A DNA stretch of 64,000 nucleotides, taken from positions 29,038,883 through 29,102,882 of the forward strand of contig CM055874.1 of NCBI GenBank assembly GCA_029582165.1, written 5' to 3'. Position 1 is the stretch's first letter; the number at the start of each line of letters is the position of its first letter. Of the stretch, positions 1-9,952 are shown one piece after another. The notes beneath the pieces were generated by a model that was not told the DNA's origin, did not search any database, and worked only from the letters and a program-made list of their open reading frames with translations. The DNA is from Portulaca oleracea (lineage: Eukaryota; Streptophyta; Magnoliopsida; Caryophyllales; Portulacaceae). Both the position numbers and the translations under genes were made by a program.

Positions 1-391
1 CCCATGCCTCAAATGGCCACGACGCGACTGTAGGATGAAGTGGTTCCGGAGGTTGGTGTATGAAGTTGGCATGGAACTGGCAAGCGTCACACCTCTTGGC
101 ATAGTCCATGCAATCTTGTACCATCATGGGCCAATAATATCCCATCCTCTTGAAACGGCCCTAAAGCTTAGGACCTCATTGATGCGCGCCACATGTCCCT
201 GAGTGAGCTTCTTCCATCACTTGCTTTGCCTCGTCCAAGCCTAGACATCTTAAACAGAGTCCTAAAAAGGAGCGCCGATAGAGGGTACCATTGTAGTAGA
301 AGATCCGAGAGGCTCTCCGTTGGACTTCTATTATATGCCTAGAATCACTAGGTAGCCTTCCATGCTTAAAGTAGTCCATGATGGGTTGGCG
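1..391 (-). pseudogene. Element A integrase, zinc-binding N-terminal domain (partial)
   Basis: Minus-strand translation gives an HHCC integrase zinc-binding domain. The two histidines lie in AHSGTCGAHQ and the two cysteines in CDACQ, followed by a segment ending in WPFEAWG that normally opens the integrase catalytic core. An in-frame TGA follows the HQ pair at about position 177 and a TAG follows a few codons later, so it is non-functional. The catalytic DDE core lies beyond the left edge. The upstream segment with YYNGTLYRRS is the usual pre-integrase linker. This is the C-terminal enzyme of a gypsy pol, which inserts the cDNA into the host genome. Confidence 0.85.
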
Positions 392-930
392 TCAATCCTC
401 CACCTCGGTTTCAAGAGCACAAATTGCGTTGACCTCTTCTTCCAACTCCTGGTCTGGCGGTGCTACGACCCATCGGCTGCATACCAGGATCATTATCTTG
501 TCTTCTGCCCCCAGTGTTAAGGTGGCTGCCAGATTAGTGAGTGCATCAGCCATCTTGTTGGAACTCCTTGGAACATGTTCTACCTTGACTATGTCCAATT
601 TCTCCAACAATTGCAACCCCAGCTTGTGGTGCGACACCAAGTCTTCCTTCTTAACTTCATATTCTTCAAGAAGTTGCTTAATGACCAACTGTGAGTCACC
701 ATAGATGTTGAGCTCCTTTATTCCCATTTCAGTAGCCATTTGAAGTCCCAAGACCAATGCTTAGTATTCCGCCATATTGTTTGAACATAACTGAGTGAGA
801 ATAAACGAATATGTTAGAACATGTCTTTCAAGAGACACAAAGACAACTCCTGCTCCAGCGCCATTATGCCTCGCCGTTCCATCAAAATACATATCCCACG
901 ATGGAAAGATGTCTACGAAGAACACGTCCT
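392..930 (-). pseudogene. Element A second (archaeal-type) RNase H domain
   Basis: The minus strand encodes WDMYFDGTA, then NNMAEY, then IYGDSQLVIKQL and NKMADAL. These supply the D-E-D-D residues of an RNase H active site in a second RNase H placed between the gypsy RNase H and integrase. This extra domain defines the Tat lineage. A TAA stop at about 758-760 replaces the residue after AEY, where relatives usually have Gln, consistent with a C-to-T change. The domain degrades the RNA strand of the RNA:DNA hybrid during reverse transcription. Here it is a pseudogene. Confidence 0.82.
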
Positions 931-1285
931 CCCCTGGCAAGTCATCACTTATCTCCCAGCTGTCCAGAATCGGGTGCTCGGCTAAGAAGTCTCCTAATGC
1001 TTGTCCCTTGGTTGCTTTTTGTGGGACATAGACAATATCGTACTGTTTTAAGATCATGGCCCACTTTGCTAGAAGACCACTCAATACCAGTCTGGACAAG
1101 ATGTACTTGATAGGATCTGCCTTAGAAATGACATATACAGTGTGAGACTGCATGTAGTGCCTTAGTTTTTGAACAGCGAAAACAAAGGCTAAACATATCT
1201 TTTCTATGGGAGAGTAATTCAACTTAGCTCCGACCAAAGTTCGACTTAGCTAATACAATGCTCTTTCCATTCCTTCTTCAGTGTG
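931..1285 (-). pseudogene. Element A gypsy-type RNase H domain
   Basis: Minus-strand translation shows GAKLNYSPIEK, then HYMQSHTVYVISKADPIKYIL, then LAKWAMILKQYDIVYVPQK and the tail ALGDFLAEHP. This is the standard RNase H that follows RT in Ty3/gypsy elements, in the degenerate form seen in Tat elements where the second RNase H takes over. In-frame stops occur near 1240 and near 1288, at the junction with RT. It is continuous with the RT upstream and the second RNase H downstream. Confidence 0.8.
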
Positions 1286-2186
1286 TTACGCGAACAACAC
1301 CCCCAATGACCTCTCCTGCGCCGTAACATAAAGTATGCGGGGCTTGCTAGGGATCGGTGCTCCTAGGACCGGAGGGTTTGACAAGAATTTCTTGATAGAA
1401 TCAAAAGCTTTTTGACACGAGTCATCCCTCTTGAAAGGAGCACCCTTCTTCATAAGGTGGCTGAAAGGGTGGCAACGACCAGTGAGATTTGTCATGAACC
1501 TTCGAATATAGGCTAGTCGACCTTGAAGGCTGCGGAGCTCCTTGAGGTTCCTGGGTTCCGGTATTTCTTGGATCGCTTTAATCTTTGCCTGGTCAACTTC
1601 GATTCCTCTATGGCGAACGACGAAGCCTAGAAACTTTCAAGCGGTAACACCAAATGCGCACTTTAGAGGATTCATTTTAAGTTGACACCTCCGCAACCGT
1701 TCAAAGATTTGACGAAGGTCCTGAAGGTGATCGGTCCTCTTCCTTGACTTAACCACCAAGTCATCGACATAACATTCCACCGTCTAATCATGCATGTCGC
1801 CAAATATTTTCTGCATCGCTCTCTGATATATCGCTCCGGCATTCTTCAAGCCGAATGACATTACCTTGTAACAAAATATGCCCTTTGGTGTCCGAAATGC
1901 AGTCGCATCTTGGTCTACTGGTGCCATCTGAATTTGATTATATCCAACGGTGCAATCCATAAATGACAAGGCTTCGTGACCCGTGGTGGAATCAATCATA
2001 ACCTTAGTGTTGGATAAAGGAAAGTCATCTTTTGGGCAGGCTTCGCTAAGATCCTGAAAGTCCACACAGACGCGGAGTTGTCCATTATTTTTCCTTACTG
2101 GGACAATGTTTGTAATCCACGTTGGGTACTTTACCTCCCGAATGAATCCTGCTTCGATGAGCTTGTCGACCTCCTTTTCAATTTCT
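1286..2186 (-). pseudogene. Element A reverse transcriptase, main part
   Basis: Minus-strand translation gives fingers/palm/thumb motifs: RVCVDFQDLSEACPKDDFPL, AFRTPKGIFCYKVMSFGLKNAGAIYQRAMQ, the catalytic YVDD box encoded at 1760-1771, then the thumb CAFGVTA and KFLGFVVRHRGIEVDQAK. A TAG stop lies about five codons before YVDD and a TGA lies after CAFGVTA, so no enzyme can be made. The N-terminal part of RT has been displaced to 12830-13081 by the Athila-1 insertion at 2187-2191. Conserved wording such as LVVKS and IQEIP fits the Tat branch. Confidence 0.88.
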
Positions 2187-2191
2187 GGAAC
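2187..2191. repeat. Target-site duplication GGAAC, left copy (Athila-1)
   Basis: The five bases GGAAC directly precede the TG of the Athila-1 5' LTR and recur at 12825-12829 directly after the CA end of the 3' LTR. A 5-bp duplication is normal for LTR retrotransposon integrases. Confidence 0.92.
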
Positions 2192-2437
2192 TGTTTAGTC
2201 CCAATTTTGTGTCTAAATAACGCCTTAATTCTTAGGCTTTTGACTCGTTTCGTGTTTATTTTCATGGCTTTTTAGTATGTTTTTGGTTATTTTGTAGGTT
2301 TTGGCATTTTACTCAAAAACGAGGTAAAACGGGTCATTTTAGAGCATTTTTGGTGATTTCCCGAGCCGAGCCGGACCGAAAACCGAGGCGGACTTGACTC
2401 GGGACCACTCTCCCTTCATTTGGTGCAAAACAGTGAG

Positions 2438-2735
2438 GTAACACCCGCTACGATCCTTGTAGCGGGCGTTACATGCCTTGGAATGAAAGAAGGAACAAAA
2501 GGAAGAAAGTGGCCGGGTAGCCCCCGCCACCCTGGGCGTGGCACCCGCTACCCCTGGCTGCTGTCTCTCGAAGCTCAGAATCGCCAAGGAAAATTTCGCA
2601 GGGTAGCGCCCGCCACCCTGATGGTGGCACCCGCGACCCCCCTGACAGCGAGAGACCGCACCTGCGGTCTCCTAGACCGCACCTGCAGTCTCCTAGACCG
2701 CACCTACGGTCTCCCCCTTTTCTGCGCGTGATGTT
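2438..2735 (+). promoter_or_regulatory. GC-rich palindromic module cluster in the U3 of Athila-1
   Basis: Short stem-loop-like words fill this stretch. CCCGCTAC (2444-2451) pairs with GTAGCGGG (2459-2466) across a 7-nt loop. Words of the type GTNGC-4 nt-GCNAC recur. A 9-bp stem, GAGACCGCA/TGCGGTCTC with a CC loop (2652-2671), is followed by two further units at a 21-bp period (2674-2691, 2695-2712). The cluster ends about 40-60 bp before the TATA box, so a role as enhancer or protein-binding array is inferred, not shown. Confidence 0.7.
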
Positions 2736-2774
2736 CGGCTTGTGCGACGACGTTTTGCCCAACTGTTTTGCTTG

Positions 2775-2783
2775 TATATATAT
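2775..2783 (+). promoter_or_regulatory. TATA box of Athila-1 5' LTR
   Basis: TATATATAT lies mid-LTR, downstream of the module cluster and upstream of a CT/AG-rich leader. The same box is at 11843-11851 in the 3' LTR. Confidence 0.65.
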
Positions 2784-3761
2784 CCCTTTTGACGATTATC
2801 TTGGGGGATATCTTAGGTTATCTTTTAGATACTGAGACTTTACATTAAGCTTGTATTAGAGAGAGATTAGTGAGAGATTAATCTAGGGTTTTGGAGATTT
2901 TGAGTTATTATTGAAGATTTGGGGATTCAAACAATTGAGAGATTGTAGGATCATCTTTTCATTGATTTTCCTTGTTCTTCTACAGCATTTTGATAAGTAT
3001 TCTGTTCCCTCAACTCTTCCATTAATTGCTTGCTAATTACTTTCTTGCTTATTTAATTGCTTTGCTTGTTATTTCATTGTTTTTCTTGTTCTTGATTGTT
3101 GGATGTTAGAAATCATGCTTAGGGTTGGTTTGGATGTTGTTAGTTTAGTTTTTATCATGATTAGTGGCTAGAAACCCTATGGGTTAGGGGGTAATTAAGG
3201 GTGTAAATGGGTGATTAGGTTTGGGTTAGCAATATTAGTGAATAATTAGTTGGGAAATCAATTTTCCACTCCTTTCCCTTCCTCAAGTAGGATGTATTTG
3301 GATCCAAAAGCTCCCGAATACATCCAATACTTGTGTGGAAGGTTGGAGTCAGGATAGTTAAGGCTCACCCACGGAAGTGGAAGGCTGTTAACTAGGGAAT
3401 TCCGTTTCATTAACCCTCCGGGTCCGTGGTGGACTTTGGGGAAGTTAATCCGGACTATCCTCGAAAGAGGAAGCTCGGTGGGTATTTTCTAACGAAATTT
3501 CCACTTGATTCTCCCTCCTTATTATTCTCTTGTTGTGAAGCCCATTTCCTCATCCCCGTTTGCATCCCGAAAAGCCTCTGAAGCCCATTTCCTTCCCTTG
3601 ACCGACCTTAGCTTTGTTTCTCGCTTTGTGACCCCTTCAAACCGATATCCTACCCTTAGCAATCTCATCCCGACCATTGACCTAGATTCTATGACCAAGG
3701 CCCCTAGCTCCTCCAGAAGAACGATATAAAAACCGGGGTACAAAAACCACGTTACAAAAAA

Positions 3762-3779
3762 TGGCGCTGTTGCCGGGGA
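3762..3779 (+). other. Athila-1 primer-binding site (tRNA-Asp type)
   Basis: TGGCGCTGTTGCCGGGGA begins five bases after the 5' LTR. It differs by one base from the TGGCGCCGTTGCCGGGGA expected for priming by the 3' end of plant tRNA-Asp, the primer known for Athila elements. Confidence 0.85.
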
Positions 3780-3948
3780 GCTAGCGCCCCTAGTTTTAGT
3801 TTCTTGGTTTTTGGTTATTTGAGTTTGCTTTCACGCTAGAAATTAGTTCGTGCTAATCTCGATGAATTTGATGCTTCTATTGTTTCTTGTTGGTGCATGT
3901 AGGTTCGCCCTAAAGTTCTATCGAGCATCGTAGGAGGTTTCAAGTCCA

Positions 3949-6040
3949 ATGGGTGAAGTTCAAGCTGATTTACCTCGTACTCTTCTATCATATGTCGTTC
4001 CATCTTCGGGTATGGGAGGTAACCCTATCATTTTACCACCATTACCACCCAACGCGGTATTTGAGTTCAAGCCGTGTTTTCTTGAAGTTTTTGAAAGCAA
4101 CCCGTTCCATGGAGATATTTCCGAGAGCCCTATTGCTTATATGGAGAAATTCGAAAAAACGTATTAGTTTCATACATATGCCTAGAATATCTTCCGAATA
4201 TTTGAAGTTGAAGTTCTTTCCTCTTACTCTAAGGGGAAAAGCTGAGATGTGGCTTGATATTTGTCCACCTGGATTTTATTCTTCGTGGGAGGTTCTAAAG
4301 AGAGATTTCCTTCAAATATTTTTCCCGACCGACAAAACTTGTAGACTCCGGGAAGATATTATGAGTTTCAAGCAAAAAGCCGGAGAGTCTCTTTTCGAAA
4401 CATGGGGGAGATTCAAGAGTCTCCAACGTCAGTGTCCGCACCACAATCTACCCAACTGGATGCTTCTTCAGCACTTTTATTGTGGACTCTTTGATTCTCT
4501 CAAAGAATCGATCGATATAGCATCCGGAGGGAAATTTTTGAAGAAAATTGCGGAGGAGGCCGAACAATTCCTTCATGAGCTCGTTCAATATGCTCCTGAT
4601 TTTGGAGGTTGCAAATCAAGAGGAGGAGATTCATCTTTGCAGCAGAATTCCACTATTACACTTCTTTTGGCCTCTATTTACGAATTTCAAAAAGAGAAGG
4701 CGAATGAGGAGATTTCTAAGCATTTGAGAATGGCCCAAGAGAAGCAAATTTTCAATTTACAAGTAGAGCAAGTGAGTGTCGTTCATTCTTCCCATATTGA
4801 ACAAGATCCCATTTCTTATGATTTCACCACCAACCAATACCCCTCTACCTTCCAATCCATTGACCATCACTCATTTATTCAAGAAGAAACCTTCCATCTA
4901 ACCCAACAAGACATTCCACAACTTCAAATTTCTCAACCACCCCAAGAATCTTCATTTGGGTTGATGTTGGAGCGAATCATGGAAGACCAAGAGGAGGATC
5001 AAGCTTATATCCAAAGTCTCTAGCTCGAATTGGCTCAAACCAACCAATTTCAACTTGCATCCATCCAACCTACTCTTATCCAAGAAGTGGAGGTGAATGT
5101 TATTTCTATGTGTGGTGGAGGAGAAGTTGAGGAGTCTGAGATGGTGGAGGAGAGACTTTTTGGAGAAAATGAGGGAGATGTTGAGGATAAAGCCGAAGAA
5201 GAGAGTATGGAGGTTGAGCAGTTGGTTGATGATGAGAAGGAGAATTTCATTGATGAGGAAGCTAATCACGAAGAAGAGAAGGTGGAGGAAGAGCAAGATT
5301 TAGTTTTGAATGTTAGTGAATTCCCCAAAGAGCAATTTGATTGCCACCAAATGCAAATTCCTCTCCCAAATTGGTTGATTCAACATTTGATTGATGAAGG
5401 ACATATTGAATCAAAGTTTGATGTTCCTATTGAGACACCCTTCTTCATGCCGCCTTGTGTTGAAGTCAATATGATAGAAACAGTTATTCATGAGCGTCAA
5501 GAGGAGGTCTACATTCTTGAAGTGAATTCTGATAATGGGAAAGACAACAATCATCCCAAGGCCTTATGTTCCGGACTCGAGGTAATTGAAGTTACATCTC
5601 ATGAAGATTCCCTCAAAATCATTCCATTGAGGAGGGAGATCTCATTGGATGAAGTTTATATTGAGGACATAGGAATTGAGAAGGTTGTTCCCAAGAGCTT
5701 TAAACTTGGAGATCCACTTGAAGAAGAACCCGAGTTGCTTCTTCATCCCCATCACCCAATCAAACCACTGGAGGAGATTCTTGTTCTATTTACGGAGGTG
5801 ATGAGGAGGCGTTGGAAAAGGAGGAGGAAGCGACATTGGAAGAAATCAAAGATATCATCACCTTTTCCCCGCTCATGGTCAACTAGACGACCGGAAGGAC
5901 GACTCGACTTGAGGTTATCCAAAGATGAAAGAAGTTGGAAAGGAAGGAAGAAGAAGCGATCATGGTGGAAGAAGCTGACTATGTACCTCTCATGTACACC
6001 ACGTCTATCTAGAATCAAATGGGTATTTAGATTGAGCTAG
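3949..6040 (+). pseudogene. Athila-1 gag with Glu-rich C-terminal extension
   Basis: An ATG at 3949 opens MGEVQADLPRTLLSYVVPSS. A frameshift near 4165 moves to the frame of 3953-5023, which has the retrotransposon gag core: FPLTLRGKAEMWLDIC, then FFPTDKTCRLREDIMSFKQ, ESLFETWGRFKSLQRQCP, and LKESIDIASGG. A TAG at 5021-5023 interrupts the frame, which reopens in the same phase to 6040. That part is strongly acidic, with many Glu runs (about 5110-5310). A further frameshift near 5800 is likely, because the alternative frame keeps a Glu-rich protein. Gag normally forms the particle. The acidic tail has no assigned function. Athila-2 has the same organisation, including a related C-terminus. No protease or pol follows. 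Confidence 0.82.
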
Positions 6041-6077
6041 GGACCTAAAACTAGCGCTATATGGGAGGCACCCCATA
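6035..6077 (+). other. Conserved post-coding motif of Athila elements
   Basis: A stretch starting GCTAGGGACCTAAAACTAGC and ending GGGAGGCACCCCATA directly follows the gag-acidic frame. It recurs almost unchanged in Athila-2 at 54837-54869 and 55054-55096. I recall very similar sequence after the coding region of many plant Athila elements. It is non-coding and contains short self-complementary pieces such as TAGCGCTA. Its function is unknown. Confidence 0.6.
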
Positions 6078-6089
6078 ATTTTTGAGTTT

Positions 6090-6481
6090 CTTATTTCAAT
6101 TTTTAGTTTTTTTACATTTTTCTAATTTTATTTATTTTCTTCTTTTTAATTTTTCCTTTTAGATTTCTTTAGGTTTTTCTATTTTTCTTGTCTTTTTAAT
6201 TTTTCTTTATTTCTTTATTTCGTAATTTGAGGTATTAGTTCTAAGTTCAAAAGAAAAAGTTTGAAAAAAAAGAGAAAAATGAGTGAAAAATAGAAAAAGT
6301 TGGAGTTCAAATTAAGAAAATTGAAGTTTGAGTGAAAGAAGTGTGAGTGTGTGAGGTTTTGAAAAATATATGAATGTTGAGAGAGTTTGAAAATTAGAAA
6401 ATTTTGGATTGAGTGTGGGAAAGTATGGAAAAATTGAGTGTTGAAATGTGGGAATTTTTTTTTTTTTAAGATGTTGGAGTA
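6090..6481. other. T-rich then A/G-rich low-complexity spacer
   Basis: The stretch switches from T-rich (6090-6235) to A/G-rich (6245-6480) with no credible reading frame. The long minus-strand frame over it is a low-complexity shadow. Confidence 0.6.
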
Positions 6482-6589
6482 TATTTTGGGAATGTTGGAA
6501 TTTTTTATGTTTGATTTGTTAGCAGAGGTAGCGCCTATTTTGGGAATGTTGGAATTTTTTATGTTTGATTTGTTAGCAGAGGTAGCAGG
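6482..6589 (+). repeat. 54-bp tandem duplication
   Basis: Two adjacent copies, 6482-6535 and 6536-6589, differ only near their ends. Each ends in GCAGAGGTAGC, which leads into the GC-rich palindromic modules. Confidence 0.8.
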
Positions 6590-6792
6590 CGCTACCCCGT
6601 TTGTAGCACCCGCTACCACGCACAACAACAGCATTAACATACAAGCTCCAGCCAAGCATCGCACCCGCGAGCCTGTCCGTAGCGCCCGCCACCGTCGCTC
6701 ACCAGAAGCTGACAGCAGCCGCGATGAAGGGGACCGCACCTGCGGTCGCCACCCAGCAACTCCCCCAGCCCAGTGTATGTCGCGCCCGCGAC
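6582..6792 (+). repeat. Internal cluster of GTNGC/GCNAC palindromic modules
   Basis: Modules are GTAGCAGGCGCTAC (6582-6595), GTAGCACCCGCTAC (6603-6616), GTAGCGCCCGCCAC (6679-6692), GACCGCACCTGCGGTC (6732-6747) and GTCGCGCCCGCGAC (6779-6792). They are of the same type as those in the LTR, yet lie in the internal region between gag and the env-like ORF. A C/T-rich leader-like stretch (about 6830-7000) follows. This layout resembles a second promoter region or a relic LTR piece; no transcript evidence is available. Confidence 0.65.
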
Positions 6793-7755
6793 CTGGCACT
6801 GTCAGCGAAATATTTTGGCCCTAAGTTCCCGATTCTGTTTTCACCCTCTCTCATTTTCTTTTCTCACACACTCGACTCCCTCTCTTTCTTCAAGCCCTAA
6901 ACCTGCGAAACCCTCACACCCACACCCTTCCTTCTCTCAACTCTCAAATCGGACCCTTCTTTCCTCCATTTTCGAAACCCAAACCCTAATTCTTCTCCAT
7001 TTGTGCGAAAATCTACTGCTAGAGTTCCAGATTCTGCCCAGTTTCGTCCAAGGTGTGTGACATTGTTCAAGTTCTTGTTCTACACAACTAAGTGAGGTAA
7101 CTCTTGTGGCATTGTGCGAAATCTTTTCCCTTCTCACTTGTTTTTAGTTCGTTTGTCATGCTTGGTGGAGTTGAGGTTTGATTTTGTCAATTTTCCACGC
7201 ATACTTACCTAGCTGTGAGCTGAGCTTGAGTTGTATGTGCAATACATTAGTGTTTCGTGTGATTAGCTATTATTTCTCATCAGTTGAAGCACACGTGCAC
7301 TAATTGAACTATGAGTTCTTGTTGATTTACAAACACACCCAAGCAGTGAAGTGCAATTTGTGTGCTGTTTTGGTATTATGTGTGTATATGCTGTGTTAAT
7401 TCGTTAGTGTTTAGGCGATTAACTGCTGCAATTCATTTGTCAAAGCACAAGTATACTAGTTGCACTAAGCGTTTGTTGATTTACACACTTACACCATGAG
7501 TAGGCTGCCTGTGCGTTATTCTTGCATTCTGTTTTAGTATGCTGTGTGTATGGTTCATTTTGACGAGCAAGAACTGTTCCTCCTTGTTGAATACACGTTC
7601 AAAGTGCTCCGATCTGAGGTAATCCCTTGTGTAACTTGTGCATAAGCTTTTTCAAACTCACGTGTTTGTTGCCTGTGTCGATTGTTTTTTGGTTTACCTT
7701 TGAGATTAGGCGCTGTTATTTGCAAAAATCTTGCCAAGCCTTGCTTTTGTTCATC
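6793..7755 (+). other. C/T-rich leader-like spacer before the ORF1-like gene
   Basis: A C/T-rich stretch (6830-7010) is followed by T-rich DNA with several GTTTGTTGATTTACA-like repeats (around 7320 and 7470). No coding frame is supported. It could be a leader or intron for the downstream ORF, but no clear splice pair was established. Confidence 0.35.
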
Positions 7756-9257
7756 ATGAGTGGAAGGAGCAAGCGTTCACGTATCGAGGAAGCTTCTTCA
7801 TCGCATCCCGGATCATCTTCATTTACAAAGGACCGTTACAAAGCGTAAGCGGCCACACTAATTTGGTGTGAACCAAATGCGGATGTGACTTTCCGAGATG
7901 AAGAGCATAGACAACGGTATGAAGTGCTCGAAGCATGAAAAATATGTGCACCGGATATTTATGACGCAGCAACGATTGAAGCCATCCATTGCAAGCCAAG
8001 CTTCTATTATCTCATTCGTGTTCTTGGTTGGGAGGTATTCATCATGATCGATGAATCGATTGTGGACCAACCTATCCTTGAGTTTCTAAGCTCTTTGAAG
8101 GTTCACGATGATGGCAAGAAAGATGCACATTTTGAATACCGAGTCGCCAACAAAGATAAGAAGTGCACCTTGAAGTGTTTTTGCCAAAGATTGGGTTGCC
8201 CGAGGATGGGAGATTTTATGAGCGATGCGAAAATTTTGATGAGCAAAAGGCAATGAAGCACTTAACTTGTTGGAGGAGGATGAATCATGGCACGAGAAAT
8301 GGAGAACCACGCTATCATTGCTCCCGAAACTCTAAGGCGCGTGATTTTGCAATCCGGTCATACGAATCTTCCATAGAATCGTGACAAGTTCAGTATTTGG
8401 GAGAGATGATGGATGCCCCAAGGTTCGGAAAGATGATCTCTTTGTGATCTACAATGCAGTAAAGGGTAAAAAGGTAAACACGGATCTTGCATTCTACATT
8501 GTCTTCGGGAGATTAGCATGGAGCCCCGACCTACTACTATTGGGATGGGGCACATCATTTGCCACTTTCTAGTTCAAGAAGGTTTCGGGAAATATTTGAA
8601 GAAGTGGACACCGCGCTATCTTCCGGATCCTATCGATAAGGTCCGGTTGAAGAAAATGAATATCCTTGCCAAGCACCCAACTGACACGATCTATTGCCAT
8701 GGACACGACAACAAAACGAACATTCTCTTGGATCCGGACTATGCCCAGCAATGGTTGGATATCACTAAGGAGCATAACTGGTCTTGTGGTCAGGTTCCTA
8801 GTGACCGCAAGGTGGGTGGTCCGGATGTGTCCGATAGTGAGGAAGAAGAAGAGGACAATGAAGAAGAAGGGGAAGAAGAAGAAAATGAGGAGGAAGAAGC
8901 GGAGCATACTGGCCATGGCGAAGCTAGTGGAAGTGGTAGTCATCCATGGGAAGCCTCATTTGAGCATCTCAACTCTCAATTTGAGCAAATGAGAACTGAT
9001 CTTCGAGAACAACGAACGATACTCCAGCGTCAAAACAACTTGTTGGAGACCCAACAAGATCTGTTACGTGCCCAGCAGTCTACACTTCAAAGGCACGAGG
9101 AGTATTTTCAACAACAAACCACTATTGGCGTGACTGGGGGTATTATCACTACACCATTACAAACAACCCCCCGACACCACCAGAGTACATGAACCACCAC
9201 TACCCTACCTTCTTTCCTTATCACCCATATCCTCCCCCGGGAGGATCCGAGCAATGA
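7756..9257 (+). pseudogene. Athila ORF1-like protein (env-like position), decayed
   Basis: It starts at an ATG encoding MSGRSKRSRIEEASSSHPGS and continues with several stops and frame changes. The segment YLIRVLGWEVFIMIDESIVD, then ILEFLSSLKVHDD and RVANKDKKCTLKCF, resembles the LEFLSSL and F-R-x-x-N-x-D wording of the ATHILA ORF-1 family. The C-terminal part (8518-9192) has an acidic Glu/Asp run (8838-8904) followed by a Gln/Leu-rich coiled-coil-like stretch (8950-9110, QFEQMRTDLREQRTILQRQ). The function of ORF1 is unknown. It occupies the place of the env-like gene between pol (missing here) and the 3' LTR. The end near 9257 assumes one late frameshift. Confidence 0.65.
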
Positions 9258-9924
9258 TTTGTAAGTGTCCCCACTCCCACTTTACTCTCTTTATTGATTT
9301 TATTTACACTATTAGTGTTAGATAAGTGTGGGGGGTGCTTTATGGGAAAGTTGGGAAGTGTGTCGGTTAATTTGGTTTTGTTGAGTTCGTTGTCCCCATG
9401 GTTTGAGTTGTTTCACTTCCATTGCTTCATCATTGGTTAGACCAGTCATTAGAGTTGTTTCACCCTCAATTGCCGCCTCAAATTAGTGAGATTCGGGGTT
9501 GAGGTCAGCTAGAGTCAATGTATATATTGTAAATATTTTCGCTTTTCCTCAGTTTATAGTCCTTAGTGTCTTGTTTTTATTTTTGTTTTGTTCTTTTTCT
9601 TTTATGCATGCGAACACTCAAACTTATTATGTTTTTCTTGTTTATTCCTAACCAAAGTGTGACGTTTTCTTAGATCGCGGATTGGGTTCGTTATTTATTT
9701 GAAGACCCCAAGGTAACCTCTTTCCGCACTTTTTGAATGTGTACATATATTGATCCTTGTTGCATGCTTGATTTTTCTTTTGGGTGGCGAGCCCCTTTGA
9801 GTGTTTGTGTTGGGATTATATTGCTGTTGAAGCCGTGTGGGCTCGGGTCGCCACCACTTTTATGTGCTAGTTGTTCTTGTTTGTTTGCTTTGTAGGTTCT
9901 CTACCCTTTACATGTGACACCTTC

Positions 9925-9944
9925 CCACAATGAGGACATTGTGG
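9925..9944 (+). other. Perfect 8-bp-stem hairpin upstream of a polypurine-like tract
   Basis: CCACAATG (9925-9932) and CATTGTGG (9937-9944) are exact reverse complements around an AGGA loop. The hairpin lies just before a (GT)n-G13 tract. Athila-2 keeps the same structure near 55512-55531 with one stem mismatch. Confidence 0.7.
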
Positions 9945-9952
9945 CGTTTTAA

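Larger units (their letters stand above)
2192..3756 (+). repeat. Athila-1 5' LTR
   Basis: It starts TGTTTAGTCCC and ends GTTACA, and matches 11302-12824 along its length. It contains the palindromic GC-rich module cluster (2438-2735), a TATA box at 2775 and a presumed transcription start just downstream. It is about 42 bp longer than the 3' LTR, mainly because a 21-bp hairpin unit is present three times here and once there. Confidence 0.92.

Noticed and set aside
2438..2735. CRISPR-like or satellite array in the LTR
   Set aside because: Units are short, irregularly spaced and palindromic with no spacers of uniform length, and the host is a plant.
2339..2762. Overlapping frames in the Athila-1 LTR, repeated at 11448-11829
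   Set aside because: They are present in both LTRs and translate the GC-rich module cluster in several frames; no protein similarity is apparent.
6215..6799. 195-codon minus-strand frame rich in Asn, Phe and Ser
   Set aside because: It reads through an A/G-rich low-complexity spacer and palindromic modules inside Athila-1; composition explains it.
6440..6830. Relic or solo LTR inside Athila-1
   Set aside because: The modules resemble those of the LTR, but no TG...CA boundaries, target duplication or colinear LTR match could be found, so I report only the module cluster.
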